A stretch of DNA of 9,765 bases from assembly GCA_018500065.2 (NCBI GenBank), contig JAHBAO020000264.1, positions 1 to 9,765 on the forward strand, in the 5' to 3' direction. Under the pieces are notes generated by a model. That model was not told the origin of the DNA. It was given only the letters and a program-made list of their open reading frames with translations, and searched no databases. A program made the position numbers and the translations under genes. The DNA is from Octadecabacter sp. (GTDB lineage: Bacteria; Pseudomonadota; Alphaproteobacteria; Rhodobacterales; Rhodobacteraceae). This document shows, one piece after another, positions 1-7,217 of the stretch; the first letter of the stretch is position 1; the number at the start of each line of letters is the position of its first letter.

Positions 1-2
1 GT

Positions 3-974
3 GTCAAAGCCCCACGGATTGGCGCGACCACGTTGCATGACGAGGTACAGGGCGATGTCACTTGGCAGAACGAACAGCTTGATGACATGATCCTGCTGCG
101 CAGCGATGGCAGCCCTGTCTATATGTTGGCGGTTGTTGTGGATGACCACGACATGGGCGTGACCCACGTTATTCGTGGCGATGACCACCTCGCCAATGCG
201 TTCCGCCAGAATCTGATTTACGACGCGATGGGCTGGGACAAACCCACCCTCGCCCACATTCCGCTGATCTTTGGACCTGACGGCAAAAAACTGTCCAAAC
301 GCCACGGCGCAACGGGTGCTGCCGAATATCAGGCCTTGGGGTATCCCGCAGCCGGCATGCGCAACTATCTGACCCGTTTGGGCTGGTCGCACGGCGATGA
401 CGAGTTTTTCAGTGATACCCAAGCCCGCGAATGGTTTGACCTGAACGGCATCGGCAAAAGCCCTGCACGTTTTGATACCAAGAAGTTGGAAAACATCTGT
501 GGCCAACACATCGCAATCGCGGACAATGCTGCGCTGCTGCATGAATTGGAGGGCTTTCTTGCGGCAACCCAGCAAAGCGCCCTAACGTCACAACAGCATG
601 ACGGAATGTTGAAAGCAATGGACAGCCTTAAAGAGCGTTCAAAGACCTTTCCAGAACTTGTTGAAAAGGCTCACTTTGTTCTGACGTCCCGCCCCATCGA
701 AATGGATGAGAAAGCGGCAAAATCCCTCGATGATGTACACAAAGGTATACTGGAAGAATTGACGCCGCAGTTGCAAACTGTTAGCTGGACCCGAGACGAA
801 CTTCAGGGGATCGTGGCCGCCCTCGCAGAGGCCCATGACACCAAACTCGGCAAACTCGCAGGGCCCCTTAGGGCCGTCCTCGCAGGGCGCGCTGTTTCCC
901 CGTCTGTGTTCGATATGATGCTGGTCCTTGGGCGCGACGAAACAATCGCGCGTATCAAGGACGCAACCGGTTGA
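3..974 (+). CDS. gltX: Glutamyl-tRNA synthetase, 3' portion (5' end outside window)
   Basis: Class I aminoacyl-tRNA synthetase that charges tRNA-Glu with glutamate in the cytoplasm. The frame is open from base 3, so the gene enters from the left. About 323 residues are visible; the family is usually 440-470 long, so roughly the first 130-140 residues, with the HIGH motif, are missing. The visible part opens in the conserved stretch before the DEVQG segment and continues with the LRSDG, VVVDDHDMGVTHVIRGDDH and AHIPLI blocks. The ATP-binding KMSKS-type loop appears as KLSKRHG at about 288-308. A helical anticodon-binding domain fills the C-terminal half and ends with LGRDETIARI. The TTG at 33 is an internal Leu codon, not a start. 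The next gene is gltA, 98 nt downstream on the same strand. Some Rhodobacteraceae carry two gltX copies; which one this is cannot be told here. Confidence 0.95.
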   Translation, partial: VKAPRIGATTLHDEVQGDVTWQNEQLDDMILLRSDGSPVYMLAVVVDDHDMGVTHVIRGDDHLANAFRQNLIYDAMGWDKPTLAHIPLIFGPDGKKLSKRHGATGAAEYQALGYPAAGMRNYLTRLGWSHGDDEFFSDTQAREWFDLNGIGKSPARFDTKKLENICGQHIAIADNAALLHELEGFLAATQQSALTSQQHDGMLKAMDSLKERSKTFPELVEKAHFVLTSRPIEMDEKAAKSLDDVHKGILEELTPQLQTVSWTRDELQGIVAALAEAHDTKLGKLAGPLRAVLAGRAVSPSVFDMMLVLGRDETIARIKDATG

Positions 975-1000
975 AACACTTTGGTTACCCTTTTTAGGTA
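971..1000 (+). promoter_or_regulatory. Possible gltA promoter
   Basis: A TTGAAA hexamer (971-976), overlapping the gltX stop, lies 18 nt before TAGGTA (995-1000). The -35 is good and the -10 is poor, as is common in this group. Transcription would start near 1007, giving a leader of about 65 nt before gltA. This is inferred from sequence only; gltA could instead be cotranscribed with gltX, since I see no convincing terminator between them. Confidence 0.25.
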
Positions 1001-1067
1001 CTGGGTGTGTTGACCGGAAAACCGCTGTCGTCGCTTGGGATATCCCAAGGGCGTACCTAGAAAGGGA
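995..1067 (+). promoter_or_regulatory. Structured gltA leader with a 16-bp palindrome
   Basis: The leader holds a perfect palindrome, CTTGGGATATCCCAAG (1034-1049). As DNA it could be an operator; as RNA it would fold into a 6-bp hairpin with an AUAU loop. It is flanked by a longer-range inverted repeat, TAGGTAC (995-1001) with GTACCTA (1053-1059). A small CGG-AAAA-CCG hairpin (1015-1024) lies between them. Together they could close a three-way junction ending just before the ribosome binding site AAAGGGA (1061-1067), 5 nt from the gltA ATG. The repeats are seen directly; a regulatory role is inferred, and I do not recognise a named riboswitch class. Confidence 0.4.
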
Positions 1068-1072
1068 TTAAC

Positions 1073-2365
1073 ATGACCGAGACCAAAACCGCGACATTGA
1101 CGATTGATGGCAACTCTTTTGAACTGCCAATCCATTCCCCTTCTATCGGCCCAGACGTTATCGACATTCGAAAGTTGTACGGTCAGTCCGGTGCGTTTAC
1201 CTACGATCCAGGTTTCACGTCCACTGCGTCCTGTGACAGTACGATTACATTCATTGATGGTGAAAAAGGCGAACTGCTGCACCGCGGCTACCCGATTGAC
1301 CAACTGGCGGGCCAGTCCCACTACCTCGAAGTGTGTTTCCTGCTGCTTTACGGCTACCTGCCGGAAGCGAACGAGCTTGAAAAGTTTGAGCGTCTGGTCA
1401 CCAACCACACGATGATCCACGAGCAGATGCACAACTTCTTCCGTGGCTTCCGCCGTGATGCGCCACCTATGGCGACTATGGTTGGTGTTGTTGGTGCGAT
1501 GTCCGCATTCTACCACGATTCCACCGACATCAACGACGAACACCAGCGCGAAGTTGCGTCCATTCGTTTGGTTGCGAAGATGCCAACGATCGCTGCGATG
1601 GCCTATAAGTATTCAATCGGTCAGCCGTTCGTGTACCCGCGCAATGACCTGGATTACGCGTCCAACTTCTTGAACATGTGCTTCAGCGTTCCTGCCGAAG
1701 AATATCAGGTGAACCCGATCCTTGCACGCGCGATGGATCGTATTTTCACGTTGCACGCTGACCACGAACAAAACGCATCCACGTCTACTGTGCGTCTTGC
1801 GTCCTCATCCGGTGCGAACCCGTTTGCATGTATTGCCGCTGGTATCGCCTGTCTTTGGGGCCCTGCCCACGGTGGCGCAAACCAAGCCTGCCTTGAGATG
1901 CTGAAAGAAATCGGCACAGTTGATCGCATTCCTGAGTTCATCGCCCGCGCGAAAGACAAAAACGACAACTATCGTTTGATGGGTTTCGGCCACCGTGTTT
2001 ATAAAAACTTCGACCCACGCGCGACTGTGATGAAAGAGTCCGCTGACGAAGTGCTTGAATTGCTCGGCGTTGAAGACAACCCGTTGCTGCAGGTCGCGAT
2101 GGAACTTGAAAAGCAAGCGCTTGCTGATCCATACTTCGCTGAAAAGAAGTTGTTCCCGAACGTAGACTTCTATTCCGGCATCATTCTCGAAGCGATGGGA
2201 TTCCCGACATCCATGTTCACGCCGATCTTTGCGATGGCGCGGACTGTCGGCTGGATTTCCCAATGGAAAGAGCAACTTGACGATCCGCAGCTTAAAATTG
2301 GCCGCCCGCGCCAGTTGTACACGGGTGAGACGCGGCGCGATTACGTCGACATCGAAAACCGCTAA
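1073..2365 (+). CDS. gltA: Citrate synthase, bacterial hexameric type
   Basis: Condenses acetyl-CoA and oxaloacetate to citrate, the entry step of the TCA cycle, in the cytoplasm. The 430-residue product is the normal full length for the Gram-negative hexameric (type II) enzyme, which carries an N-terminal beta domain of about 50 residues before the all-helical core. The catalytic triad is visible: His266 in PAHGGAN, His307 in GFGHRVYKNFDPRA and Asp365 in FPNVDFYSG. The N-terminal ATLTIDGNSFELPI and the C-terminal GRPRQLYTG are also typical of the family. The ATG is preceded by AAAGGGA at 1061-1067. A strong intrinsic terminator follows 16 nt after the stop, so gltA probably ends its transcription unit. 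Hexameric enzymes are often inhibited by NADH; whether this one is cannot be judged by eye. Confidence 0.98.
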   Translation: MTETKTATLTIDGNSFELPIHSPSIGPDVIDIRKLYGQSGAFTYDPGFTSTASCDSTITFIDGEKGELLHRGYPIDQLAGQSHYLEVCFLLLYGYLPEANELEKFERLVTNHTMIHEQMHNFFRGFRRDAPPMATMVGVVGAMSAFYHDSTDINDEHQREVASIRLVAKMPTIAAMAYKYSIGQPFVYPRNDLDYASNFLNMCFSVPAEEYQVNPILARAMDRIFTLHADHEQNASTSTVRLASSSGANPFACIAAGIACLWGPAHGGANQACLEMLKEIGTVDRIPEFIARAKDKNDNYRLMGFGHRVYKNFDPRATVMKESADEVLELLGVEDNPLLQVAMELEKQALADPYFAEKKLFPNVDFYSGIILEAMGFPTSMFTPIFAMARTVGWISQWKEQLDDPQLKIGRPRQLYTGETRRDYVDIENR

Positions 2366-2381
2366 GCGGCTGGACGAATTA

Positions 2382-2417
2382 CAAAAGGCCCTCCAAGATA
2401 ACTTGGGGGGCCTTTTG
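2382..2417 (+). terminator. Intrinsic terminator after gltA
   Basis: A 16-bp stem (2382-2397 with 2402-2417) with an ATAA loop. The only imperfection is one T opposite G, a wobble pair in RNA. The stem starts with AAAA and ends with TTTT, so it could terminate on both strands. The G-run of its right arm (2405-2410) is also the only possible ribosome binding site of the GNAT remnant that starts at 2420. Confidence 0.93.
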
Positions 2418-2419
2418 CT

Positions 2420-2689
2420 ATGCTAATAACCGAACGCCTGACCTTGCGGGGACCTGAAGCGGATGATCTCGACGATATGTTCGCGATCTTTTCCAACAGG
2501 TGCGCAATGCGTGATTGGTATACCCCACCCAATAAGATGGACGGGGGTTTCATTGGCAACGCCGGCAGAGATGTCGGCACCAAATTTGGCTTCATCCTGC
2601 TCCCAGTCTGTTGGCGCAAAGCGCACATTTTGCATCAATGGGATATGATCAGACAGTGTGTATTTGGCGTTGGAGCGGAATCACTCTAG
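2420..2689 (+). pseudogene. Decayed GNAT (RimJ/RimL-like) N-acetyltransferase
   Basis: The 89-residue reading begins with a clear GNAT start (MLITERLTLRGPEADDLDDM), followed by a FAIFSNRCAMRDWYTPP segment resembling the usual 'W.TPP' region. It then jumps to GGFIGNAGRDVGTKFGFILLP and CW, which resembles the central 'G.VIGKAG...GFIL.P..WG' strands of the acetyl-CoA-binding core. Between the two parts about 30 residues of a normal GNAT protein are missing. The reading ends soon after the W, so the C-terminal 70-80 residues, including most of the acetyl-CoA site, are absent. Normal length is about 170-180. I infer an internal in-frame deletion plus loss of the 3' end. The next 130 bases (2690-2819) hold no recognisable continuation. 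If the remnant is translated, the product is very unlikely to be an active acetyltransferase. Confidence 0.6.
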
Positions 2690-2807
2690 CTTGTGACTTG
2701 CCAAGGCGCTTGGGACTCACATCACACTGGGCTCCACCTGTCTCGATCTAGGCAGCGTACCGATTTGGCGAAACACTGGTTTTCACCTAAGGTACGGGTT
2801 TGGTATT

Positions 2808-2813
2808 AAGGAG
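2808..2813 (+). promoter_or_regulatory. Shine-Dalgarno site of the orphan gene
   Basis: AAGGAG lies 6 nt before the ATG at 2820, an excellent ribosome binding site. It is the main support for this start and for the ORF being a real gene. A weak promoter-like pair, TTGGCG (2765-2770), 17 nt, then TAAGGT (2788-2793), lies upstream but is not convincing alone. Confidence 0.7.
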
Positions 2814-2819
2814 AGTGAT

Positions 2820-3227
2820 ATGGGTGGAGATGCAACAGAAGACAGTGATGGCGAAACAGGTTTTGAAATCTGCAATAACATCAAATTTTCTGTCAACGTC
2901 GACAACGTTTGGTTGAAAGATGCAAACTACAAAGTGGTGCCGGGCAAAGAACCTGTTTTCACGGCAATCGAAAGAAAAATAGACGGCAATACAAGCCTAG
3001 GAGACGGGTCGCGTTGCACCGTTTACGTTGGGCTAAACAAGAACCTCTCAGTTCCAACCTCTCGGCTCAGTTACCATGCTCTAAAAAAGGTCTATAAGAT
3101 TCACCTTGTTTATCCATTCAGCCAACTCAACGAAGTGCTTCACGCCATGACAGCACCTGATATCACTTTGAAAGTTGAAGCTAACGGAGGTGTGTCAGAC
3201 ATCTTGTTAGAGGCAAAAAAACCCTAA
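2820..3227 (+). CDS. Orphan hypothetical protein, 135 residues
   Basis: I do not recognise this protein. It has a strong ribosome binding site and a full open frame. It has no signal peptide and no membrane segment, so it is probably cytoplasmic. The N-terminus is acidic (MGGDATEDSDGETG). The rest alternates short hydrophobic and polar runs, suggesting a mostly beta fold. Two Cys are present, in EICNN and in SRCTVYVG. By hand count 2821-3227 is about 44% G+C, against 57-62% in two lines of gltA, and it uses AGA, ATA and CTA codons. Together with the decayed GNAT upstream, this suggests a small acquired patch. Its stop overlaps the stop of the convergent crotonase gene by 4 nt (3224-3227), with no terminator between them. 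Confidence 0.65.
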   Translation: MGGDATEDSDGETGFEICNNIKFSVNVDNVWLKDANYKVVPGKEPVFTAIERKIDGNTSLGDGSRCTVYVGLNKNLSVPTSRLSYHALKKVYKIHLVYPFSQLNEVLHAMTAPDITLKVEANGGVSDILLEAKKP

Positions 3228-4000
3228 CGCCCCTCATACTTCGCGGGACGCTTCTCAAGGAACGCCAGCACGCCTTCTTGGAAATCGCGGGTTTTGCCGC
3301 ACTCACCTTGCAGGCGCGCTTCGGTCGCAAGCTGTTCATCCAGCGTATTTTCGAACGATCCGCGCAGCGCGGTTTTGACCCGCTGATAGGCCGCCGTTGG
3401 TCCCGCGGCGAGGTGTAGTGCGCGTTTGGCGACATGGGTGTCGAATTCTTTCAGGGGCACGGATTCGTAGATCATGCCCATATCAGCGGCCTGACGGCCC
3501 GTAATCTTATCCCCAAACAGCGCCGCCCCCATCGCTTTTGCCGACCCCATCTGACGTGGCAACCAATAGGTTCCGCCCGCATCAGGGATGAGGCCAATAC
3601 GTGTAAATGCTTGAATAAAATAGGCTTCATCCGCCGCGATCACCACATCCGCCGCCAACGCGAGGTTCGCCCCTGCCCCCGCCGCCGCACCATGCACGGC
3701 GCAGATCGTCGGAATTTTACAGTCAAAGATCGCCTTAAGCATCGGAACATATTCATCCCGCAACGTGCGTTCCAGATCAAGGTTCGTGGCATTGCCGCTA
3801 TCGCCCAAATCTTGTCCCGAACAAAACGCATCCCCCGCGCCCCCAATCACCAAAACCCGTGCATCACGTTCAGCCGCTTTCACCGCGTGGGTGATTTCGG
3901 CGCGCATTTGCACATTCAGCGCGTTCTTCAGATCAGGTCGGTTTAATGTCAGCGTGGCGACATTGTTGGCAATCTCGAGGCGGATGGTGGCGTATTCCAT
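3224..4000 (-). CDS. Enoyl-CoA hydratase/isomerase family protein, PaaG-like
   Basis: Crotonase-fold enzyme acting on an acyl-CoA thioester. I place the start at 4000, where AAAGGA precedes the ATG in good spacing, giving 258 residues. An in-frame ATG at 4021 adds seven residues but has a poor site. Oxyanion-hole segments are AFCSGQDL (about 58-65) and AAGAGANLALAAD (about 106-118). The first hydratase glutamate is replaced by Asn112. The second acidic position is Asp140 in LIPDAGGTYWLPR, followed by GSAKAMGAALFGDKI. This pattern matches PaaG, the ring 1,2-epoxyphenylacetyl-CoA isomerase of phenylacetate breakdown, and argues for an isomerase rather than a classical hydratase. No other paa genes are in the window, so the substrate is uncertain. 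It lies 89 nt downstream of ccmH on the same strand. Confidence 0.9.
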   Translation of the reverse strand: MEYATIRLEIANNVATLTLNRPDLKNALNVQMRAEITHAVKAAERDARVLVIGGAGDAFCSGQDLGDSGNATNLDLERTLRDEYVPMLKAIFDCKIPTICAVHGAAAGAGANLALAADVVIAADEAYFIQAFTRIGLIPDAGGTYWLPRQMGSAKAMGAALFGDKITGRQAADMGMIYESVPLKEFDTHVAKRALHLAAGPTAAYQRVKTALRGSFENTLDEQLATEARLQGECGKTRDFQEGVLAFLEKRPAKYEGR

Positions 4001-4023
4001 AGGGCGTCCTTTGTGTGGCATTG

Positions 4024-4052
4024 CGCCTACACTACTAAACTCTCCGGTTCAA
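4024..4052 (-). promoter_or_regulatory. Weak possible promoter for the crotonase gene
   Basis: On the minus strand TTGAAC (4052-4047) is followed after 17 nt by TAGGCG (4029-4024). Transcription would begin near 4017, which fits a start codon at 4000 but not at 4021. The -10 match is poor, so read-through from ccmH is equally possible. Confidence 0.2.
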
Positions 4053-4089
4053 AAAAGCCCAAACGCAACGTCAGAGAAACCAGCGCGCA

Positions 4090-4536
4090 TTAGGATCGCA
4101 TGATCTTGTCAATACGCGCCTGTTCTTCTGCGCTCAGCTCCTCAGGGCCAGCGGCGCGGGACCGCCCGCGGATTGTAACCGCGGCAATGCCACCCGCCAG
4201 CAACAACATAAGCGGCGCAGCAAGCCACAGCGCAAAGTTCGCACCTTCGACCCGCGGGCTGAGCAGGATGTAATCGCCGTAGCGGTCTACCAGATACTGC
4301 ACCGCTTGATCGTCCGTATCGCCCGCAACCAGCCTTTCGCGCAGCAGAATGCGCAAGTCACGCGAAATACCCGCGTTGCTTTCATCAATGCTTTCGTTGC
4401 GACAAACCGGACAACGCAAGCCTTCTGAAAGGGCACGCGCACGAAGTTCAAGTGCAGCGTCGTCCAATATCTCGTCCGGTTGCACCGCTGCGAGCGGGGC
4501 CGCAGCCAAGCACAAAACGAACGCAAGCCACCTCAT
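4090..4536 (-). CDS. ccmH: Cytochrome c maturation protein CcmH (CycL/Ccl2 type)
   Basis: Membrane-anchored periplasmic thiol oxidoreductase of System I cytochrome c maturation. It handles the reduced CXXCH of apocytochrome c and works with CcmF in haem ligation. The 148-residue product has a signal peptide (about 1-17, MRWLAFVLCLAAAPLAA). The hallmark LRCPVC motif carries Cys42 and Cys45 and is followed by NESIDESNAGISRDLR. Further on are the conserved YGDYILLSPR and a single membrane segment at about 101-121. A short cytoplasmic tail (EELSAEEQARIDKI) completes it. This is the short form without a fused CcmI domain; the separate ccmI/cycH gene is not in the window. Its ATG overlaps the ccmF stop as ATGA, implying translational coupling. 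Confidence 0.97.
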   Translation of the reverse strand: MRWLAFVLCLAAAPLAAVQPDEILDDAALELRARALSEGLRCPVCRNESIDESNAGISRDLRILLRERLVAGDTDDQAVQYLVDRYGDYILLSPRVEGANFALWLAAPLMLLLAGGIAAVTIRGRSRAAGPEELSAEEQARIDKIMRS

Positions 4537-6569
4537 TCCGCTGGCACCGCGTTTGAGGCTGACTTTGCCGCACCAGCGGCAACACGCAAGCGTCTGTCAG
4601 ACAACGAAATGAAACCACCCAGTGCCATCAGTATCGCACCACCCCAAATCCAGTTGGCAAAAGGTTTGATGTAAGTGCGCACGGCCCAACCGCCACCCGT
4701 TTGCGGATCGCCAAGGACAATGTAGACATCGCGCAGAAAACCGTTGCGAATACCGGCTTCGGTGGTTGGCATCTGCGCGACCGGATAAATGCGTTTTTCC
4801 GCGAACACTTGACCAACAGCGCGACCATTGCGGTAGACATTCATCTCACCGCCTTCGCCGTAGTAATTCGGACCGTCAATTTCGACGACGGAGGCAAGTT
4901 CGATCTCATGAATGCCCACGTCCCAGCGATCCCCCACTTGGGCCACACGAATATCCTCCGCTTCCCATGCGAGCAGTGCGGCCACCGCAAAGACCGAAAT
5001 TCCAAGACCTGAATGCGCTGTGAACTTACCCCAATCCGCACGTGGCAGTCGGGTGAGGCGTTTAAGCCGCGCCGATATCGCGCCGCGCCCCGTGCGCAGC
5101 CAGATATCCATGCACGCGCCACCCACGACCCAAACGCCCAAGATAACGCCAATTGGCCCCAAGGCAGAACGTCCGGTTTGCAACGCGAACGCCAAAGACC
5201 CACAGGCAATCGCAAGCGCCGCGACGGGTGCCATAGATTTCATGGCCTTGCTGAGGCTTCCACGTTTCCACGCCAACACCGCCCCCACAGGTAGGATGAT
5301 TGTCAGTGGGACAAAAATCAGGGTGAACGCAAAATCAAAGAACGGTGGCCCGACGGACACCTGTTCAGGTTTGTCGAAAAGCCCAAGCGCGTAAAACGGG
5401 TTCGCCATGCCGCCGCGCCAAACAGGACTCGCCGAAGCAAGCTCAACCACCAATGGCCAGATCGTGCCCCAAAAGACCACAAAGCTTGAGACGGCAAGCA
5501 AGACGTTGTTGGACACAAGCGCGGTTTCACGACTGACCAGCCCAAACACACCTTTCGATTCCATCGCCTTTGCGCGCAGGGCGAACAACAACAAGCCACC
5601 CCCGACAAAGATTGCCAGGATCATCAAGATGAACACGCCGCGCTCTGGGTCATTGGCGAAGGCATGCACAGACGTCAGCACACCGGACCGCACGATGAAT
5701 GTTCCGAGCAATGAGAACCCGAATGCGAGGATCGCAAGTAGTATCGTCCACGCCTTAAGGCTTTCGCGTTTCTCGACCACAATGGCAGAATGCAGCAAAG
5801 CAGCTGCCAAAAGCCACGGCATAAAGGATGCGTTTTCAACCGGATCCCAGAACCAGAAACCGCCCCAACCAAGTTCGTAATAGGCCCACCATGACCCAAG
5901 CGCGATGCCGATTGTCAGAAAGATCCACGCCGCCAAAGTCCACGGGCGCACCCAGCGTCCCCAAGCGGCATCAACGCGTCCTTCCAACAAGGCCGCAATC
6001 GCGAACGAGAACGACATGCTGAGGCCGACATAGCCGAGGTACAAAAACGGTGGATGAAACGCGAGGCCGGGATCTTGCAAAAGCGGGTTCAGGTCTTGGC
6101 CATTGAAAGGTGGAAATTCCAGCCGTTCAAACGGGTTGGATGTGAACAGGATGAACGCATAAAACGCAACACTCACCGCCGCCTGAACACCCAATACCCG
6201 TGCACGCAAGCTGGCGGGTAGATTGCTTCCAAACCAACTGGCGCAAGCCCCGAACAGCACCAAAATCAGCAACCACAGAAGCATTGACCCTTCATGGTTG
6301 CCCCAAACGCCGCTGATTTTATACAGCATCGGTTTGTCAGAATGGCTGTTGGCGACCACAAGGCGCAGCGAGAAATCAGACACCACAAAGGCATACGTCA
6401 GGGCGGCAAAACTGAACCCTACAAGTAGAAATTGCACGGTCGCAGCAGGATCAGCGAGCGCCATCCAACCGCGCCACCCTTTGTGCGCGCCAATCAGCGG
6501 TACAACCATTTGCACAACCCCAACGAGGGCGGCAAGAATCAAAGCGAAATGTCCAAGTTCAATAATCAT
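4533..6569 (-). CDS. ccmF: Cytochrome c haem lyase subunit CcmF
   Basis: Large integral membrane protein that takes haem from holo-CcmE and, with CcmH, joins it to apocytochrome c on the periplasmic side. At 678 residues it has the expected length and many hydrophobic segments. The tryptophan-rich WWD haem-handling domain lies at about 227-252 (WWAYYELGWGGFWFWDP). The four family-conserved histidines are visible: His172 (AFHPP), His260 (LLHSA), His302 (SVHAF) and His519 (AHSGLG), in line with E. coli His173, His261, His303 and His491. The N-terminus MIIELGHFALILA is the usual CcmF start, which supports the ATG at 6569. No Shine-Dalgarno is visible before it, but a TATAAT is. It overlaps ccmH by 4 nt. 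The usual upstream partner ccmE is separated from it by two lysis-type genes. Confidence 0.98.
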   Translation of the reverse strand: MIIELGHFALILAALVGVVQMVVPLIGAHKGWRGWMALADPAATVQFLLVGFSFAALTYAFVVSDFSLRLVVANSHSDKPMLYKISGVWGNHEGSMLLWLLILVLFGACASWFGSNLPASLRARVLGVQAAVSVAFYAFILFTSNPFERLEFPPFNGQDLNPLLQDPGLAFHPPFLYLGYVGLSMSFSFAIAALLEGRVDAAWGRWVRPWTLAAWIFLTIGIALGSWWAYYELGWGGFWFWDPVENASFMPWLLAAALLHSAIVVEKRESLKAWTILLAILAFGFSLLGTFIVRSGVLTSVHAFANDPERGVFILMILAIFVGGGLLLFALRAKAMESKGVFGLVSRETALVSNNVLLAVSSFVVFWGTIWPLVVELASASPVWRGGMANPFYALGLFDKPEQVSVGPPFFDFAFTLIFVPLTIILPVGAVLAWKRGSLSKAMKSMAPVAALAIACGSLAFALQTGRSALGPIGVILGVWVVGGACMDIWLRTGRGAISARLKRLTRLPRADWGKFTAHSGLGISVFAVAALLAWEAEDIRVAQVGDRWDVGIHEIELASVVEIDGPNYYGEGGEMNVYRNGRAVGQVFAEKRIYPVAQMPTTEAGIRNGFLRDVYIVLGDPQTGGGWAVRTYIKPFANWIWGGAILMALGGFISLSDRRLRVAAGAAKSASNAVPAE

Positions 6570-6575
6570 GGTGTG

Positions 6576-6581
6576 ATTATA
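6576..6581 (-). promoter_or_regulatory. TATAAT -10 element immediately before ccmF
   Basis: A perfect TATAAT on the minus strand ends 6 nt before the ccmF ATG. Transcription would begin at or next to the A of the start codon, giving a leaderless mRNA, which agrees with the lack of a ribosome binding site. The -35 region is weak (CTGGCG, 17 nt upstream). Promoter function is inferred. Confidence 0.35.
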
Positions 6582-6635
6582 GGTCAGATGCGCTGCGCCG
6601 CCAGTGAAACCACAATCACAAATTAGGGCGAAACG

Positions 6636-7217
6636 TCACGGTTGCGTTTGGCGCTGTTGCCATTCCACAAGGGCCGGATTTGATGCTGGTGTCACCGCGT
6701 CCAGCGTCAGATCAGCCGAGGGGCTACTTTGGGCAACTTGCGGCGTGTCAAACCGCAACGCCTGTAACGCCCGTGTGTTTGCCACCACAGTTGGAACCCG
6801 CGCCAATGTTTGCGCAATGGAGCGTTGAAAATCCTGACTATGGGCCTGATGACGTGCCCCGAAATAAAAACTCACAATGGCGCCCATCAGCCACCACAGC
6901 GGGTCCGGCACCAGCGAAATACCCTGCATACGCGTGGAAAACCAAACCGGATCAACCATCGCAACCACAAACAGGCCAATGGTTCCAAACGCCAATAAGG
7001 GACGCGGCAGCCGGTTCAACCCGTCCATCAGGCGGTCAAAGAACCCGACCCGTGGCACCCTAAACTCGGATGCGAACTGCTGCATGGATTGCTGTCTTGT
7101 CGCGGCCTGACGCACGGCCGCGCCTTCTGCGTTCTCACGAAACACCTGTGCCGTTTCGACAATCACATTGCGGCCATCCCCGAACACGCCCCTGAACACC
7201 CGCTCTATCAAACCCAT
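6636..7217 (-). CDS. Holin of the gene-transfer-agent release type (GTA_holin_3TM-like)
   Basis: Small inner-membrane protein of 193 residues. It opens with MGLIERVFRGVFGDGRNVIVETAQVF, an amphipathic start followed by a charged helix. The most conserved part is DRLMDGLNRLPRPLLAFGT, then a hydrophobic segment at about 73-93 ending in the conserved MVDPVWF, then MQGISLVPDPLWW and a second segment at about 105-121 ending in FYFGARHQA. This pattern is that of the holin family linked to GTA release in Rhodobacterales. The C-terminal 60 residues are low-complexity and probably flexible. By family knowledge it forms membrane lesions that let the endolysin reach peptidoglycan. Its ATG lies inside the end of the endolysin gene (10-nt overlap) behind AGGA, so translation is probably coupled. 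Confidence 0.85.
   Translation of the reverse strand: MGLIERVFRGVFGDGRNVIVETAQVFRENAEGAAVRQAATRQQSMQQFASEFRVPRVGFFDRLMDGLNRLPRPLLAFGTIGLFVVAMVDPVWFSTRMQGISLVPDPLWWLMGAIVSFYFGARHQAHSQDFQRSIAQTLARVPTVVANTRALQALRFDTPQVAQSSPSADLTLDAVTPASNPALVEWQQRQTQP

Noticed and set aside
965..995. Terminator for gltX formed by AACCGGTT and the TTTTT at 991-995
   Set aside because: The palindrome lies inside the coding end and the possible stem is only about 4 bp; it is not convincing.
803..1543. A 246-residue open frame on the minus strand over the gltX end and gltA start
   Set aside because: It lies opposite two clearly real genes, has a biased composition typical of an antisense shadow, and resembles no family.
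2820..3227. Assignment of the orphan protein to the DUF1036 family because of its ICN motif
   Set aside because: Only three residues agree, and the family's W-rich and Y-rich blocks and signal peptide are missing.
4022..4089. GGGCTTTTTT on the minus strand after ccmH as a terminator
   Set aside because: I could find no matching left arm for a stem, so the T-run alone is not enough.
4912..5880. Several open frames of 90-160 codons on the plus strand inside ccmF
   Set aside because: All are antisense to a full-length, well-conserved ccmF and show no family motifs or ribosome binding sites.
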